A stretch of DNA of 64,000 nucleotides from an uncultured Clostridia bacterium (GTDB lineage: Bacteria; Bacillota; Clostridia; Christensenellales; Borkfalkiaceae): assembly GCA_944343275.1 (NCBI GenBank), contig CALVMH010000005.1, positions 1 through 64,000 of the forward strand, in the 5' to 3' direction. The notes under the pieces are model-generated. The model made no database searches, was not told the origin of the DNA, and worked only from the letters and a program-made list of their open reading frames with translations. The position numbers were made by a program, and so were the translations under genes. Positions 35,397 to 43,371 of the stretch are shown here, one piece after another; positions within the stretch are counted from its first letter, which is position 1, and each line of letters starts with the position of its first letter.

Positions 35397-35879
35397 ATGG
35401 TCGTATGGTTCACCGATGAAAACATCACGGGCGAAGCCTTTGCGGCGCGCATCCTGACGGCGCATCACGGCATGTCCGCACCCGCCTTCTTCCGCACGGA
35501 ACAGGGAAAGCCGCTTACGCAAGGCGTCTTTTTCAGCTTGTCCCACAGCCGCGGGCGCACCTTTTTTGCCGCCTGCCGCGAAGAGGTCGGGCTGGATGCG
35601 GAATGGCGCGCGCGTCCCCTGCCTGCGGCGTACTGCCGCCGCCTCACGGAGCGCGAACGGCGCGAGGACTTCTTCCGTCTGTGGACCGCAAAAGAGGCTT
35701 ACGTCAAATTCTGCGGCGGCACGCTTGCGCGCATGCTCCCCTCGCTGCGATTTGAAGGCGGCGTCCTTTCGGACGGCGGCGCGCCGCTGCCCGTACACCT
35801 CGCCTTTGCGGAGGCGGACGGCTACACCGTAGCCCTGTGCACGGCATCCCCGCAGGACATCGAACTCAGACACGGTTAG
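35397..35879 (+). CDS. 4'-phosphopantetheinyl transferase (Sfp-like, short)
   Basis: Transfers phosphopantetheine from CoA to acyl- or peptidyl-carrier proteins. At 160 residues it is shorter than Sfp (about 220) but holds the family motifs: FSLSHS (about 48-53), VGLDAEW (metal-binding Asp/Glu, usually GxDxE) and LWTAKEAYVKFCGG (about 97-110). The start is the ATG at 35397, six bases after a -10 box, with no ribosome-binding site. Carrier-protein partners are not in this window. Confidence 0.85.
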   Translation: MVVWFTDENITGEAFAARILTAHHGMSAPAFFRTEQGKPLTQGVFFSLSHSRGRTFFAACREEVGLDAEWRARPLPAAYCRRLTERERREDFFRLWTAKEAYVKFCGGTLARMLPSLRFEGGVLSDGGAPLPVHLAFAEADGYTVALCTASPQDIELRHG

Positions 35880-35885
35880 CCCGTG

Positions 35886-35912
35886 AGCCGTCTGCGCACC
35901 GCGCAGACGGCT
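35886..35912. terminator. 12-bp hairpin between convergent genes
   Basis: Perfect arms 35886-35897 and 35901-35912, 3-base loop, between the transferase and nitroreductase stops. No long U tract on either side. Confidence 0.5.
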
Positions 35913-36433
35913 TAAAATTTGTTGCGGAAGATCAGCTGCTCCGCGGGCGCGGACGCCGTATGCATGGGCGAGGGCTTCGCATCGGGCGCGGCGTGCCCCA
36001 TGACGAGGAGCGCCGCAGGCTCGAACGAGGCGGGCAGCGCGAACTCCCGCCTGACGGCGGCAGGATCGAAGTGCATGACCCACGTTGTTCCGATGCCGAG
36101 CGCCGTCGCCGCGAGCATCATTTGCGTCGTGACGATGGCGGCATCCGTTTCGCCGCTCGGCTTGTTGTCAAAGCGCTCCCGCTTCCAGCAGGCGTCCTTA
36201 TCATAGCACACGAGCAGCGCGCACGGTGCACCGAAGCGGCACGCGGTGCACCTGTCCAGCTTTTCAAGCGCCGCGCACGTGTTGAGAACGAGGATGCGCT
36301 GCGGCTGTATGTTTTTTGCCGTGGGCGCCAGCATCCCCGCCTGTAAAATGCGGGCGAGCGTCTCCTCCGCAATCGGCTCCTGCGTAAATTTGCGGACCGA
36401 AAAACGGTCTGCGATGAGCTTGAAATACTCCAT
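35912..36433 (-). CDS. Nitroreductase family protein
   Basis: About 173 residues; FMN-dependent nitroreductase fold. It begins YFKLIADRFSVRKFTQEPI (the FMN-binding RxSxRxF element) and has MLAPTAKNIQPQR and the C-terminal GIGTTWVMHF segment of this family. The ATG at 36433 follows GGAGGAGG; an in-frame TTG 15 bases upstream lies on top of that site and is not used. It lies 32 bases after the HD-domain gene and is probably co-transcribed. Substrate unknown. Confidence 0.88.
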   Translation of the reverse strand: MEYFKLIADRFSVRKFTQEPIAEETLARILQAGMLAPTAKNIQPQRILVLNTCAALEKLDRCTACRFGAPCALLVCYDKDACWKRERFDNKPSGETDAAIVTTQMMLAATALGIGTTWVMHFDPAAVRREFALPASFEPAALLVMGHAAPDAKPSPMHTASAPAEQLIFRNKF

Positions 36434-36465
36434 GTCTGCCTCCTCCAACAGCGAAATGCAGCTTT

Positions 36466-37038
36466 TTACATCTCATCCAGCGTCAGGGAAAACGCGGGGA
36501 TGAAGTGTTCGAAGAAATAATCGACGGCGGGCATCCGCTTTTCCGAAAGCGCCGCTTTGATGCTTTTTTCCGCCTGCACGAATTCTGAATTGCCCGAACG
36601 CAGTTCTTCCAGACATTTGAGGTATGCGGAAAGTTTGTCCGCCGCCTTGACGAACGCATATTCCCGCGACGTTTTGTCCGCCTGCAAATAGGGATAGATG
36701 GCGGGGCGCAGTTCCTTGGGAAGCGTCGCGGCGATCTTATCGACGGCGAGCTGTTCCACCTTGGCGTATTCGCCGTGCAGCTGCATGTTGAAATATTTGA
36801 CGGGCGTGGGCATATCCCCCGTCACCACCTCGCTGACTTCATGATACAGGGCGTACAGCACGGCGCGCTCCACGTTGACGCTGCCGCCGAACACCTCGTT
36901 CTCGATGGCGCAGAGCGCATGCGTCAGCAGCGCCACCTGATGCGAATGCTCCATGATATTCTCATCCCGCGTGGAACGCATGAGCTGCCAACGGCGGATA
37001 AACTTCATCCTGTCAAGATATGCATAAAATTTTTCCAT
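36466..37038 (-). CDS. HD-domain 5'-nucleotidase, YfbR-like
   Basis: 190 residues matching the YfbR 5'-deoxynucleotidase family: RWQLMRSTRDENIMEHSHQVA (split: R-W pair, then HSH), YHEVSEVVTGD with the HD-type metal ligands, and a C-terminal AADKLSAYLKCLEE Asp. It would hydrolyse (deoxy)nucleoside monophosphates. The ATG at 37038 lies six bases after the -10 box with no ribosome-binding site. The nitroreductase gene follows. Confidence 0.9.
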   Translation of the reverse strand: MEKFYAYLDRMKFIRRWQLMRSTRDENIMEHSHQVALLTHALCAIENEVFGGSVNVERAVLYALYHEVSEVVTGDMPTPVKYFNMQLHGEYAKVEQLAVDKIAATLPKELRPAIYPYLQADKTSREYAFVKAADKLSAYLKCLEELRSGNSEFVQAEKSIKAALSEKRMPAVDYFFEHFIPAFSLTLDEM

Positions 37039-37044
37039 GGCACC

Positions 37045-37073
37045 ATTATACTACAAAACCTGCAAAAATTCAA
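37045..37073 (-). promoter_or_regulatory. Leaderless-type promoter of the HD-domain gene
   Basis: Minus-strand -35 TTGAAT (37073-37068), 17 bases, -10 TATAAT (37050-37045), then six bases to the ATG at 37038. Its -35 directly abuts the -35 of the divergent thiamine promoter. Confidence 0.78.
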
Positions 37074-37102
37074 TTGACTTTCCGCAGAAAACGCACTATA
37101 AT
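37074..37102 (+). promoter_or_regulatory. Promoter of the TPP riboswitch-thiT transcript
   Basis: TTGACT (37074-37079), 17 bases, TATAAT (37097-37102). Confidence 0.82.
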
Positions 37103-37124
37103 GAAAATACAATTTTTCATATAT

Positions 37125-37195
37125 CCGTCGCGGGTGCCGAAAGGCTGAGATCATACCGTTTGAATCGGACAAGGTAATCCTTGCACGAAAGAACA
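37125..37195 (+). ncRNA. TPP riboswitch (THI element)
   Basis: It contains the conserved GGGTGCC, GGCTGAGA (37143-37150) and the later TGAATCGGACAAGGTAAT segment of the thiamine-pyrophosphate aptamer. It is followed directly by an intrinsic terminator, so control is by transcription termination upstream of the ThiT-like gene. Confidence 0.92.
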
Positions 37196-37215
37196 GGAGA
37201 AGTTAGGTATTTTTC

Positions 37216-37242
37216 CGCCCGCATTGCCGCGGGCGTTTTTTT
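37216..37242 (+). terminator. TPP-regulated terminator
   Basis: CGCCCGC (37216-37222), 6-base loop, GCGGGCG (37229-37235), followed by seven T. Confidence 0.85.
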
Positions 37243-37271
37243 ACGCTTCCGACGGGTAGAAAGGAGGTCTT

Positions 37272-38540
37272 ATGTTACTCAATTCCCTGCTGTCGGCGGG
37301 ACCGGAATGGGATCCGCCCGAATGGTATCCCGTTCTGTTCGACTCCGCCAAGAACATTGCGGGCAGCGTCTTTTTTTGGCTGACCGTCGCCGCGCTCCTT
37401 GCGTTCGTGCTCTGCGTCTTCCTCATCAAAGGTGAAACGCGCAAACGCTTCTTCAAGGTCGCGCTCATCGCCGCCATCGGCTATGCCTGCATCGTCGGGA
37501 TCACCATGCTCGTGCTCTCCTTTTTGGAGGATGGTATCGTCACGCTGCTCTTTGCGCCGCTCGTCACCGCGATCGCCGCGGTGGGTGCGGGCGCCATCCT
37601 GCTCGTCCTCAAAAGGACGCGCCTGACATACATCGTCGCAGGCTGTCTGGCGGGCACCGCCGTCATTGCGGCACTCGTCTGTATGGGCGTATATTACGCA
37701 CAGAACATCGACGCGGACGGCTACTTCAACAGCGAAGCGACGGGCGCAAAGGTCAATCAGATCGTTTTGTATGTCTCCTCCGTCCTGCTGCTGGCACTCG
37801 TCATCGCCCTCGGATTTATATGCGATAAGGGGAAAAAGGGATTTGACAGCAAATCCATCGCCTATGCCGCCGTGTGCATTGCCATGAGCTTCGCCCTCTC
37901 CTACATCCGCATCGTCAAGATGCCGCAGGGCGGCTCGGTGACCGTCGCTTCCCTGCTGCCCCTCATGATCTATTCCTTCATGTTCGGAACGAAGAAGGGC
38001 GTGTTCGCGGGGCTTGTTTACGGCTTGCTGCAAGCCGTGCAGGATCCGTGGATCATCCATCCCGCGCAGTTCCTTTTGGACTACCCGATCGCCTTTGCGG
38101 GCATCGGCGTTGCGGGCATGTTCGCCCGTACAAAGCGCCTTGAAAAGGTGCCGCAGGTACAGTTCGCACTGGGGGCGGTCGTGGCGAGCGTGCTGCGCTT
38201 TCTTGCGCACATCCTGTCGGGCGTGTTCGCCTTCTCCGCTTATGCCATTGAGAAGGGAATGAACACCTGGGTATATTCGCTTTTCTATAATTCCTTCGTC
38301 TTCCTCGACATCGCCATCGTCATTGCGGCGGGCGTGCTCGTGTTCAGCTCCAAGGCGTTCATGAAACAGGTGAGAAAATTCACCGCCCCCGCCAAGACGG
38401 GCGCCTGCGTGCCCGCGGCGGCGGAAGGCAGCGCCATGTCCGAAGATGCGGCGCAGGAAGTCTCCTCCGAGGCATCCATGTCCGAAGCGCCTGCCGCGGA
38501 ACATCCGGCACCCGTGTCCGGACCGCACAGCGGACAATAG
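37272..38540 (+). CDS. thiT: ThiT-type thiamine ECF transporter S component with N-terminal membrane extension
   Basis: 422 residues, more than twice the usual ThiT of about 180. Residues of about 195-370 are ThiT: YIRIVKMPQGGSVTVASLLP, GLVYGLLQ, HPAQFLLDYPIAF and the HILSGVFAF region, which form the thiamine pocket in the family. About 190 residues ahead of it contain five more hydrophobic segments I cannot assign. A 50-residue acidic, Ala/Ser/Pro-rich tail follows. The ribosome-binding site AAAGGAGG and the TPP riboswitch support the start and the role. The ECF energising module is not encoded here. Confidence 0.9.
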   Translation: MLLNSLLSAGPEWDPPEWYPVLFDSAKNIAGSVFFWLTVAALLAFVLCVFLIKGETRKRFFKVALIAAIGYACIVGITMLVLSFLEDGIVTLLFAPLVTAIAAVGAGAILLVLKRTRLTYIVAGCLAGTAVIAALVCMGVYYAQNIDADGYFNSEATGAKVNQIVLYVSSVLLLALVIALGFICDKGKKGFDSKSIAYAAVCIAMSFALSYIRIVKMPQGGSVTVASLLPLMIYSFMFGTKKGVFAGLVYGLLQAVQDPWIIHPAQFLLDYPIAFAGIGVAGMFARTKRLEKVPQVQFALGAVVASVLRFLAHILSGVFAFSAYAIEKGMNTWVYSLFYNSFVFLDIAIVIAAGVLVFSSKAFMKQVRKFTAPAKTGACVPAAAEGSAMSEDAAQEVSSEASMSEAPAAEHPAPVSGPHSGQ

Positions 38541-38555
38541 TCCCGTCACACATTC

Positions 38556-38586
38556 AAAACGGCTTCCCTTGCGGGAAGCCGTTTTT
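38556..38586. terminator. Bidirectional terminator between thiT and rseP
   Basis: 13-bp stem (38556-38568 / 38573-38585) with A4 and T4 at the ends and a 4-base loop, between convergent genes. Confidence 0.88.
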
Positions 38587-38593
38587 GGATGCA

Positions 38594-39844
38594 TCATATC
38601 AATTGTAAAATATCGACCAGAACCGCAAAGCCCAGAAGGAGCAAAAAACCGACGGCATGGATGACCGCCTCCACCTTTCTGTTCACAGGTTTTCCGCGCA
38701 CCCATTCGATGAGGGTAAATACCACTTTGCTGCCGTCGAGCGCGGGAATGGGAAGCAGGTTGAACACGGCGAGGTTGACGCCCAGAAAGCCCGCGATCTC
38801 CAAAAACCCGCGCAGGCTCCCGCCCGCGATCCGGGACGTCAGCGTGATGGTGGTGACGGGTCCGCCCAGCGCGGAGAGCCCGAGCTGTCCCGTCAGCAGT
38901 TCCCCGATCACCTTGAAGATCGACCCCGCGATCTTGAAAGAGTAGACAAAACAGCGTCCGAGCGTCTCCCAAAATCCGAACCGATAGGAGGCATTGGCGA
39001 GCTGCCACGTTCCGCTCCCGTCGTCCTCCTCGTATGCGACGCCGAGCGCGCGCCATACGCCGTCCGTATCGGCGCTGTTTTTCACCTCCACATCCGCGCG
39101 CAGCATGACATGCACCGTCACCTCCTCCCGCGAGCAGTCCTCCCCCGTCACGCGGGAGACGAGCAGTTCGGCGAGATCGCCCTGTTTTTTGCCGTTGAGC
39201 GCCGCGGCGATGTCGGTGGTGAGATAGAGCTTTCTGCCCTCTGCTTCGAGCAGGATGTCCAGATCTTGCAGGCAGTATTCGCTTGCGATGTCCGCCGAAG
39301 GCTCCGCCTTCCACACGGCGACCATCGTCTGCCCGTAGCCGTAAAAACAGGCGAGCAGGAGAAGGAGCGCCAGAACATAGTTCATCAGCGCGCCGGCGAT
39401 GAGTACGATGATGCGCTTCCACGGCGGCATTTCGGTGAACCTGCCGCCCTTGGCTGCCGCCTGCGCCCGCTCCCCGTCCGCGGCGGGAACGGGCTGCGGC
39501 GCGGCTGCGGACGGTTCCGCAGGCAGACCGTCGGGCGCGGGCTGCACAAGGGCGCGCTGCGGTTCCGCCTCCGCAGGCGGCGCGTCGGCGCCGTCCTCTC
39601 CCGCAAAGGCGCAGTATCCTCCGAGCGGAATAAGGCGCAGGGAAAACAGCTCCCCCGTCTTTTTGCTGCGGCGCTTGTAGAGGGCGGGACCGAACCCGAC
39701 GGAAAATTCATCGATGCGAAAGCCCAGCAGCCTGCCCGCAAGATAGTGCCCGCATTCGTGCACGGTGATCATGACGAGCAGGATGAGGATGGCGAGCGCG
39801 ACGGAACCCACCGTGTTCCATGCGCTAAGAAGCAGATTTCCCAT
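38594..39844 (-). CDS. rseP: RseP-like site-2 membrane metalloprotease
   Basis: About 416 residues. It has the zinc site HECGH in the first TM segment (about residue 25), GGYCAFAGED, a PDZ-like region, and NLLPIPALDG, the third conserved S2P motif. It performs regulated intramembrane cleavage, for example of anti-sigma factors (family knowledge). Between GGY and the FxxMPPWKR segment there is a low-complexity Ala/Pro/Glu insert of about 50 residues not seen in typical homologues. The ATG at 39844 overlaps the dxr end by 20 bases; the ribosome-binding site is weak. Confidence 0.9.
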   Translation of the reverse strand: MGNLLLSAWNTVGSVALAILILLVMITVHECGHYLAGRLLGFRIDEFSVGFGPALYKRRSKKTGELFSLRLIPLGGYCAFAGEDGADAPPAEAEPQRALVQPAPDGLPAEPSAAAPQPVPAADGERAQAAAKGGRFTEMPPWKRIIVLIAGALMNYVLALLLLLACFYGYGQTMVAVWKAEPSADIASEYCLQDLDILLEAEGRKLYLTTDIAAALNGKKQGDLAELLVSRVTGEDCSREEVTVHVMLRADVEVKNSADTDGVWRALGVAYEEDDGSGTWQLANASYRFGFWETLGRCFVYSFKIAGSIFKVIGELLTGQLGLSALGGPVTTITLTSRIAGGSLRGFLEIAGFLGVNLAVFNLLPIPALDGSKVVFTLIEWVRGKPVNRKVEAVIHAVGFLLLLGFAVLVDILQLI

Positions 39845-40955
39845 AGATAAACGAATGCGCATGTGCGCGGGCGCGGGCATCCTCTGCGGCAAGGCGTTCG
39901 AAGCTGTCCGCCTCTTCCCGCGGGAAGGCGCTCAGCGCATCCTCGATAGTGTGTGCGATGGCGGGGAAACCGATACGCCCCGCAAGAAATGCGTGCACCG
40001 CCTCCTCTGCCGCGGCGTTGAGGACGGTCGGCAGCGTTCCGCCCGCCCTGCCCGCCTCCACCGCGAGCGTAAAGCAGGGAAATTTTTGCTTCGGAAAGGG
40101 CAAAAAGGTGAGTTTTCCGACGGCGGCAAGGTCGAGCTGCCGTTCACAGGGCAGGCGCTCCGGGAACGTCAGTGCGAGCTGGATGGGAACGCGCATGTCG
40201 GGATAGCCGAGCTGCGCGAGCGCGGCGCCGTCCGCAAAGTATACGAGGGAATGCACGATGCTCTCCGGGTGCACGACGGCTTCGATCGCTTCAAAGGGCG
40301 CGCCGTACAGCCTGTTCGCCTCAATGACTTCATACCCCTTGTTAAGCAGGGTGGCGCTGTCCACGGTGATCTTGGCGCCCATGTTCCATGTGGGATGTTT
40401 GAGGGCGTCCGCCGCCGTCACATGGCGCAGCTGCTCCTCCGAACAGTGCAAAAAAGGTCCGCCGCTCGCCGTTAAGACAAGGCGCTCAAAGGGCGCGCTG
40501 CGCTGAAAATGCAGGCATTGGAAGATGGCGGAATGCTCGCTGTCCACGGGGATGAGCGCGGCGCCCGTCGCCGCGATCTCTTTTAGAACGAGCTCCCCCC
40601 CGCAGACGAGGGACTCCTTGTTGGCAAGCGCGATGCGCACGCCCGCCCGCGCCGCATGCAGCGTATAGGCAAGCCCCGCAAACCCGCCCGCCGCAATGAG
40701 CGCGACGTCGCAGTCCGCAAACAGCGCTGCTTCCTCCCCGGCGGCAAGTTTTTCGGTGCCCGCGGGCGCGGAGAACTCCCCGTTTGCACACAGCGCGCGG
40801 CGCGGGGAAAATTCACGGCACAGGGCGGAGAATGCCTCGCCCGCATGCCCGCAGGCGAGCGCACTGAAACAAAAGCGTTCGGGATAGCGGCGCACGACGT
40901 CTGCCGTCTGCCGCCCGATGCTGCCCGTGCAGCCGATGAGCGCGATCTTAGTCAT
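39825..40955 (-). CDS. dxr: 1-deoxy-D-xylulose 5-phosphate reductoisomerase
   Basis: Second step of the non-mevalonate isoprenoid pathway. 376 residues with the NADPH-binding GCTGSIGRQT, the metal-site region PVDSEHSAIFQCL and TASGGPF. GAGGAACTCGG precedes the ATG. It lies in the uppS-cdsA-dxr-rseP set but is separated from cdsA by an intrinsic terminator-like hairpin. Confidence 0.96.
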   Translation of the reverse strand: MTKIALIGCTGSIGRQTADVVRRYPERFCFSALACGHAGEAFSALCREFSPRRALCANGEFSAPAGTEKLAAGEEAALFADCDVALIAAGGFAGLAYTLHAARAGVRIALANKESLVCGGELVLKEIAATGAALIPVDSEHSAIFQCLHFQRSAPFERLVLTASGGPFLHCSEEQLRHVTAADALKHPTWNMGAKITVDSATLLNKGYEVIEANRLYGAPFEAIEAVVHPESIVHSLVYFADGAALAQLGYPDMRVPIQLALTFPERLPCERQLDLAAVGKLTFLPFPKQKFPCFTLAVEAGRAGGTLPTVLNAAAEEAVHAFLAGRIGFPAIAHTIEDALSAFPREEADSFERLAAEDARARAHAHSFIYGKSAS

Positions 40956-40965
40956 CCGAGTTCCT

Positions 40966-40994
40966 CAAAACAAACGCCCGCCTTGCGGCGGGCG
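40966..40994 (-). terminator. Terminator or attenuator between cdsA and dxr
   Basis: Minus-strand CGCCCGCC (40994-40987), 4-base loop, GGCGGGCG (40982-40975), then TTTGTTTT. The dxr ribosome-binding site follows at once. Confidence 0.7.
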
Positions 40995-41008
40995 CAATAC
41001 ACTTATCT

Positions 41009-42052
41009 TTATGCGGGAAGTCCCACAAACATGATGCGCGCAACAAAGATGAGCGCCACGATGAGCCCCGCATACAGGGAAGAATCGATCCTGTCGAGAA
41101 TGCCGCCGTGCCCCGGAAGGAGATTTCCCATGTCCTTGATGCCGAGTTTGCGCTTGAAAGCGCTCTCCACAAGGTCGCCGAACTGCGCAAACGCCGAGAC
41201 GATCACCCCCATCCCGATGAACAGGGCAAGGTCTCCCCAGGCAAAGGCGGGCGCGCGCAGGACGAGCCCCGTCTCGGAAAGCACGGGAGAGACGACGCAG
41301 TGGCACAGCCCGTAGTAGACGAAGAAGACGGCGCATCCGCCGATGGCTCCGCCCACAAGCCCGCCGAATCCGCCGATGAGCGTCTTGTTGGGGCTGACGT
41401 GGGGCGCCATCTTTGCGGGCAGCTTTTTCCCGAGCGACTTTCCGACCAGATAGGCAAGGCAGTCCGCCGCGGGGCTGATGACGAAGACCATGGCGATCGC
41501 CGCATCGGAATACCCCGCAAGGTGGTTGCACACCGTCATGACGACCAGAAATGCCGAGGGATACAGATAGGCGATGAGCGTATATCCAATCGATTCCAGA
41601 CTCACGCGCGTATGCGCAAAGACGAGCATGCCGAACGTCACCGCAATGCCCGCAAAGAACATGATGAGGGTGATGTGCGGCGCATAGTTTCTGCCGACCG
41701 CCTCCATCGGCCTGTCGGGATCGGGCAGCTGCACGCCCAATACGTCGGTGAACACGACGTCGGAGATGATGTACGTCGCAACGACGAGGATGGCGAAGAT
41801 CATGGCGATGATGCGCTGCGACTTGTGCATCTTGTCGCCGAACGCGCGGATCATCTCATAGGTGCCGAGTACCGTAAAGAGCAGAATGAGCCCGTCGAAA
41901 AACAGCTTGTGCACGACGATCTTCAAGACGAAGAAGGCGAGCAGCAGAGCGGCATAGACCATTCCCGTGAAAAAGCGGAGGGTGCCGTTGCTCAGTTTTT
42001 TGCGGGGGGCGGGTGCGCCATCGGGCGCATTCGTCAGCGTTTCGTTTTCCAT
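41009..42052 (-). CDS. cdsA: Phosphatidate cytidylyltransferase
   Basis: Makes CDP-diacylglycerol for phospholipid synthesis. 347 residues, about eight transmembrane segments, with the family signature at the C-terminus: KRKLGIKDMGNLLPGHGGILDR (given here by its core KDMGNLLPGHGG) and DRIDS. It follows uppS by 41 bases in the conserved order. The N-terminus has a 20-residue polar lead before the first TM. Confidence 0.94.
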   Translation of the reverse strand: MENETLTNAPDGAPAPRKKLSNGTLRFFTGMVYAALLLAFFVLKIVVHKLFFDGLILLFTVLGTYEMIRAFGDKMHKSQRIIAMIFAILVVATYIISDVVFTDVLGVQLPDPDRPMEAVGRNYAPHITLIMFFAGIAVTFGMLVFAHTRVSLESIGYTLIAYLYPSAFLVVMTVCNHLAGYSDAAIAMVFVISPAADCLAYLVGKSLGKKLPAKMAPHVSPNKTLIGGFGGLVGGAIGGCAVFFVYYGLCHCVVSPVLSETGLVLRAPAFAWGDLALFIGMGVIVSAFAQFGDLVESAFKRKLGIKDMGNLLPGHGGILDRIDSSLYAGLIVALIFVARIMFVGLPA

Positions 42053-42093
42053 ATTTTTTCTTTATGATCTTGTTTTTGCCTTGGGGACAAGGT

Positions 42094-42780
42094 TCAGACC
42101 TTCCCGAAGCGGCGCTCACGCGAGGCATACGCTTCCAGCGCCTTGTCAAATTCCTTGTCCGAAAAATCCGGGAAGAGCACATCCGTGAAGTAAAGTTCGC
42201 TGTATGCCGCCTGCCACAGGAGAAAATTGGAGATGCGCAGTTCCTTTCCCGTGCGGATCACGAGGTCGGGATCGGGCATGCCGCCCGTTGTCAGCATGGC
42301 GGAAAATTCCTCCATGCTCACCTCCTTCCCCTGCCGCACCGCACGGTTGACGGCGGCGAGGATGTCCTGCCGCCCGCCGTAACCGATGGCAAGCTGCAAG
42401 ATGCCGCGTCCGCCGTCCGCCGTCAGCGCCTCCCCCTCTTCGATGAGGGCGACGACGTCGGCGGGGAGAAGTCCCCTGTCCCCGATGACCTTGAGAACAA
42501 CGGACTTTTCATGCAGGCGCTTGGCGTTGCGCGGAAAGTATTCGCGGAACAGCGCGTACAGCCCGTTCAGCTCCTCCTGCGGGCGGGACAGGTTTTCCGT
42601 GGAAAGCGCGAACAACGTACAGACCTGCACGCCGCAGTCAAAGACGTGCTCGGAAAGCCCGATCATGCGGTTCATGCCCGCCCGATGCCCCGCAGCGCGC
42701 GGCAGCAGCCGTTTTTTTGCCCAACGCCCGTTGCCGTCCATGATGACGGCGACGTGGCGCGGGATCGCACGTCCGTCCAT
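42094..42780 (-). CDS. uppS: Undecaprenyl diphosphate synthase
   Basis: Cis-prenyltransferase producing the C55 lipid carrier for peptidoglycan. About 228 residues: HVAVIMDGNGRWAKKR (catalytic Asp), LFALSTENLSRP, and the C-terminal DLVIRTGKELRISNFLLWQ (core RTGKELRISNFL). I use the ATG at 42780, which shares one base with the frr stop; the longer frame upstream lies inside frr. Confidence 0.96.
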   Translation of the reverse strand: MDGRAIPRHVAVIMDGNGRWAKKRLLPRAAGHRAGMNRMIGLSEHVFDCGVQVCTLFALSTENLSRPQEELNGLYALFREYFPRNAKRLHEKSVVLKVIGDRGLLPADVVALIEEGEALTADGGRGILQLAIGYGGRQDILAAVNRAVRQGKEVSMEEFSAMLTTGGMPDPDLVIRTGKELRISNFLLWQAAYSELYFTDVLFPDFSDKEFDKALEAYASRERRFGKV

Positions 42781-43352
42781 CAGACGGTCATGAGCTCCTT
42801 TTCCTTGACGGCGGCGGCTTTGTCGATCTCTTCGACGCAGGCGGCGATCTTCTTTTCGACGTCCTGCTCGCACGCCTTCGCCTCGTCCTCGGAGAGTTCC
42901 TTGTTCGTCTTCATCTTTTTCAGGGCGTCCATCGCCTCGCGGCGGATGTTGCGCGCGGCGACCTTCGCCTCCTCGCCCATGCGCTTGACCTGCTTGACGA
43001 GGTCCTTTCTGCGTTCCTCGGTGAGTTCGGGGAACACGAGGCGGATGACGTTGCCGTCGTTGGTGGGCGTCAAGCCGATGTTGGCGGAGAGGATGGCTTT
43101 TTCGATAGACTTCAAAAGCGACTTATCCCACGGGCTGATGACAAGGCACCTTGCATCGAGCGCGGAAATGTTGCCGAGCTGATTCAAGGGACTCATGCCG
43201 CCGTAAGCCTCCGCCTGCACTTTGTCGAGAATGTGCGGGTTTGCCCTGCCCGCACGCACCGCGGCGAATTCTTCTTTGAGGACGCTGACCGTCTTGTCGA
43301 GCTTATCCTCCAAAATAAGAAAGACCTCTTCCACTTGTTCGTTGTCGATCAT
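42780..43352 (-). CDS. frr: Ribosome recycling factor
   Basis: Splits post-termination ribosomes with EF-G. 190 residues, with RAGRANPHILD, PLNQLGNISALDARCLVISPWD (core LVISPWD) and the C-terminal helix. The ATG at 43352 follows GGAGC; the longer frame upstream overlaps pyrH in another frame. It lies 19 bases after pyrH. Confidence 0.96.
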   Translation of the reverse strand: MIDNEQVEEVFLILEDKLDKTVSVLKEEFAAVRAGRANPHILDKVQAEAYGGMSPLNQLGNISALDARCLVISPWDKSLLKSIEKAILSANIGLTPTNDGNVIRLVFPELTEERRKDLVKQVKRMGEEAKVAARNIRREAMDALKKMKTNKELSEDEAKACEQDVEKKIAACVEEIDKAAAVKEKELMTV

Positions 43353-43371
43353 GATAAAGCTCCTTGGCTGA

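Noticed and set aside
37275..39422. A 715-codon minus-strand frame across thiT and the end of rseP
   Set aside because: It runs antisense to the riboswitch-controlled thiT and out of frame with rseP; composition is shadow-like.
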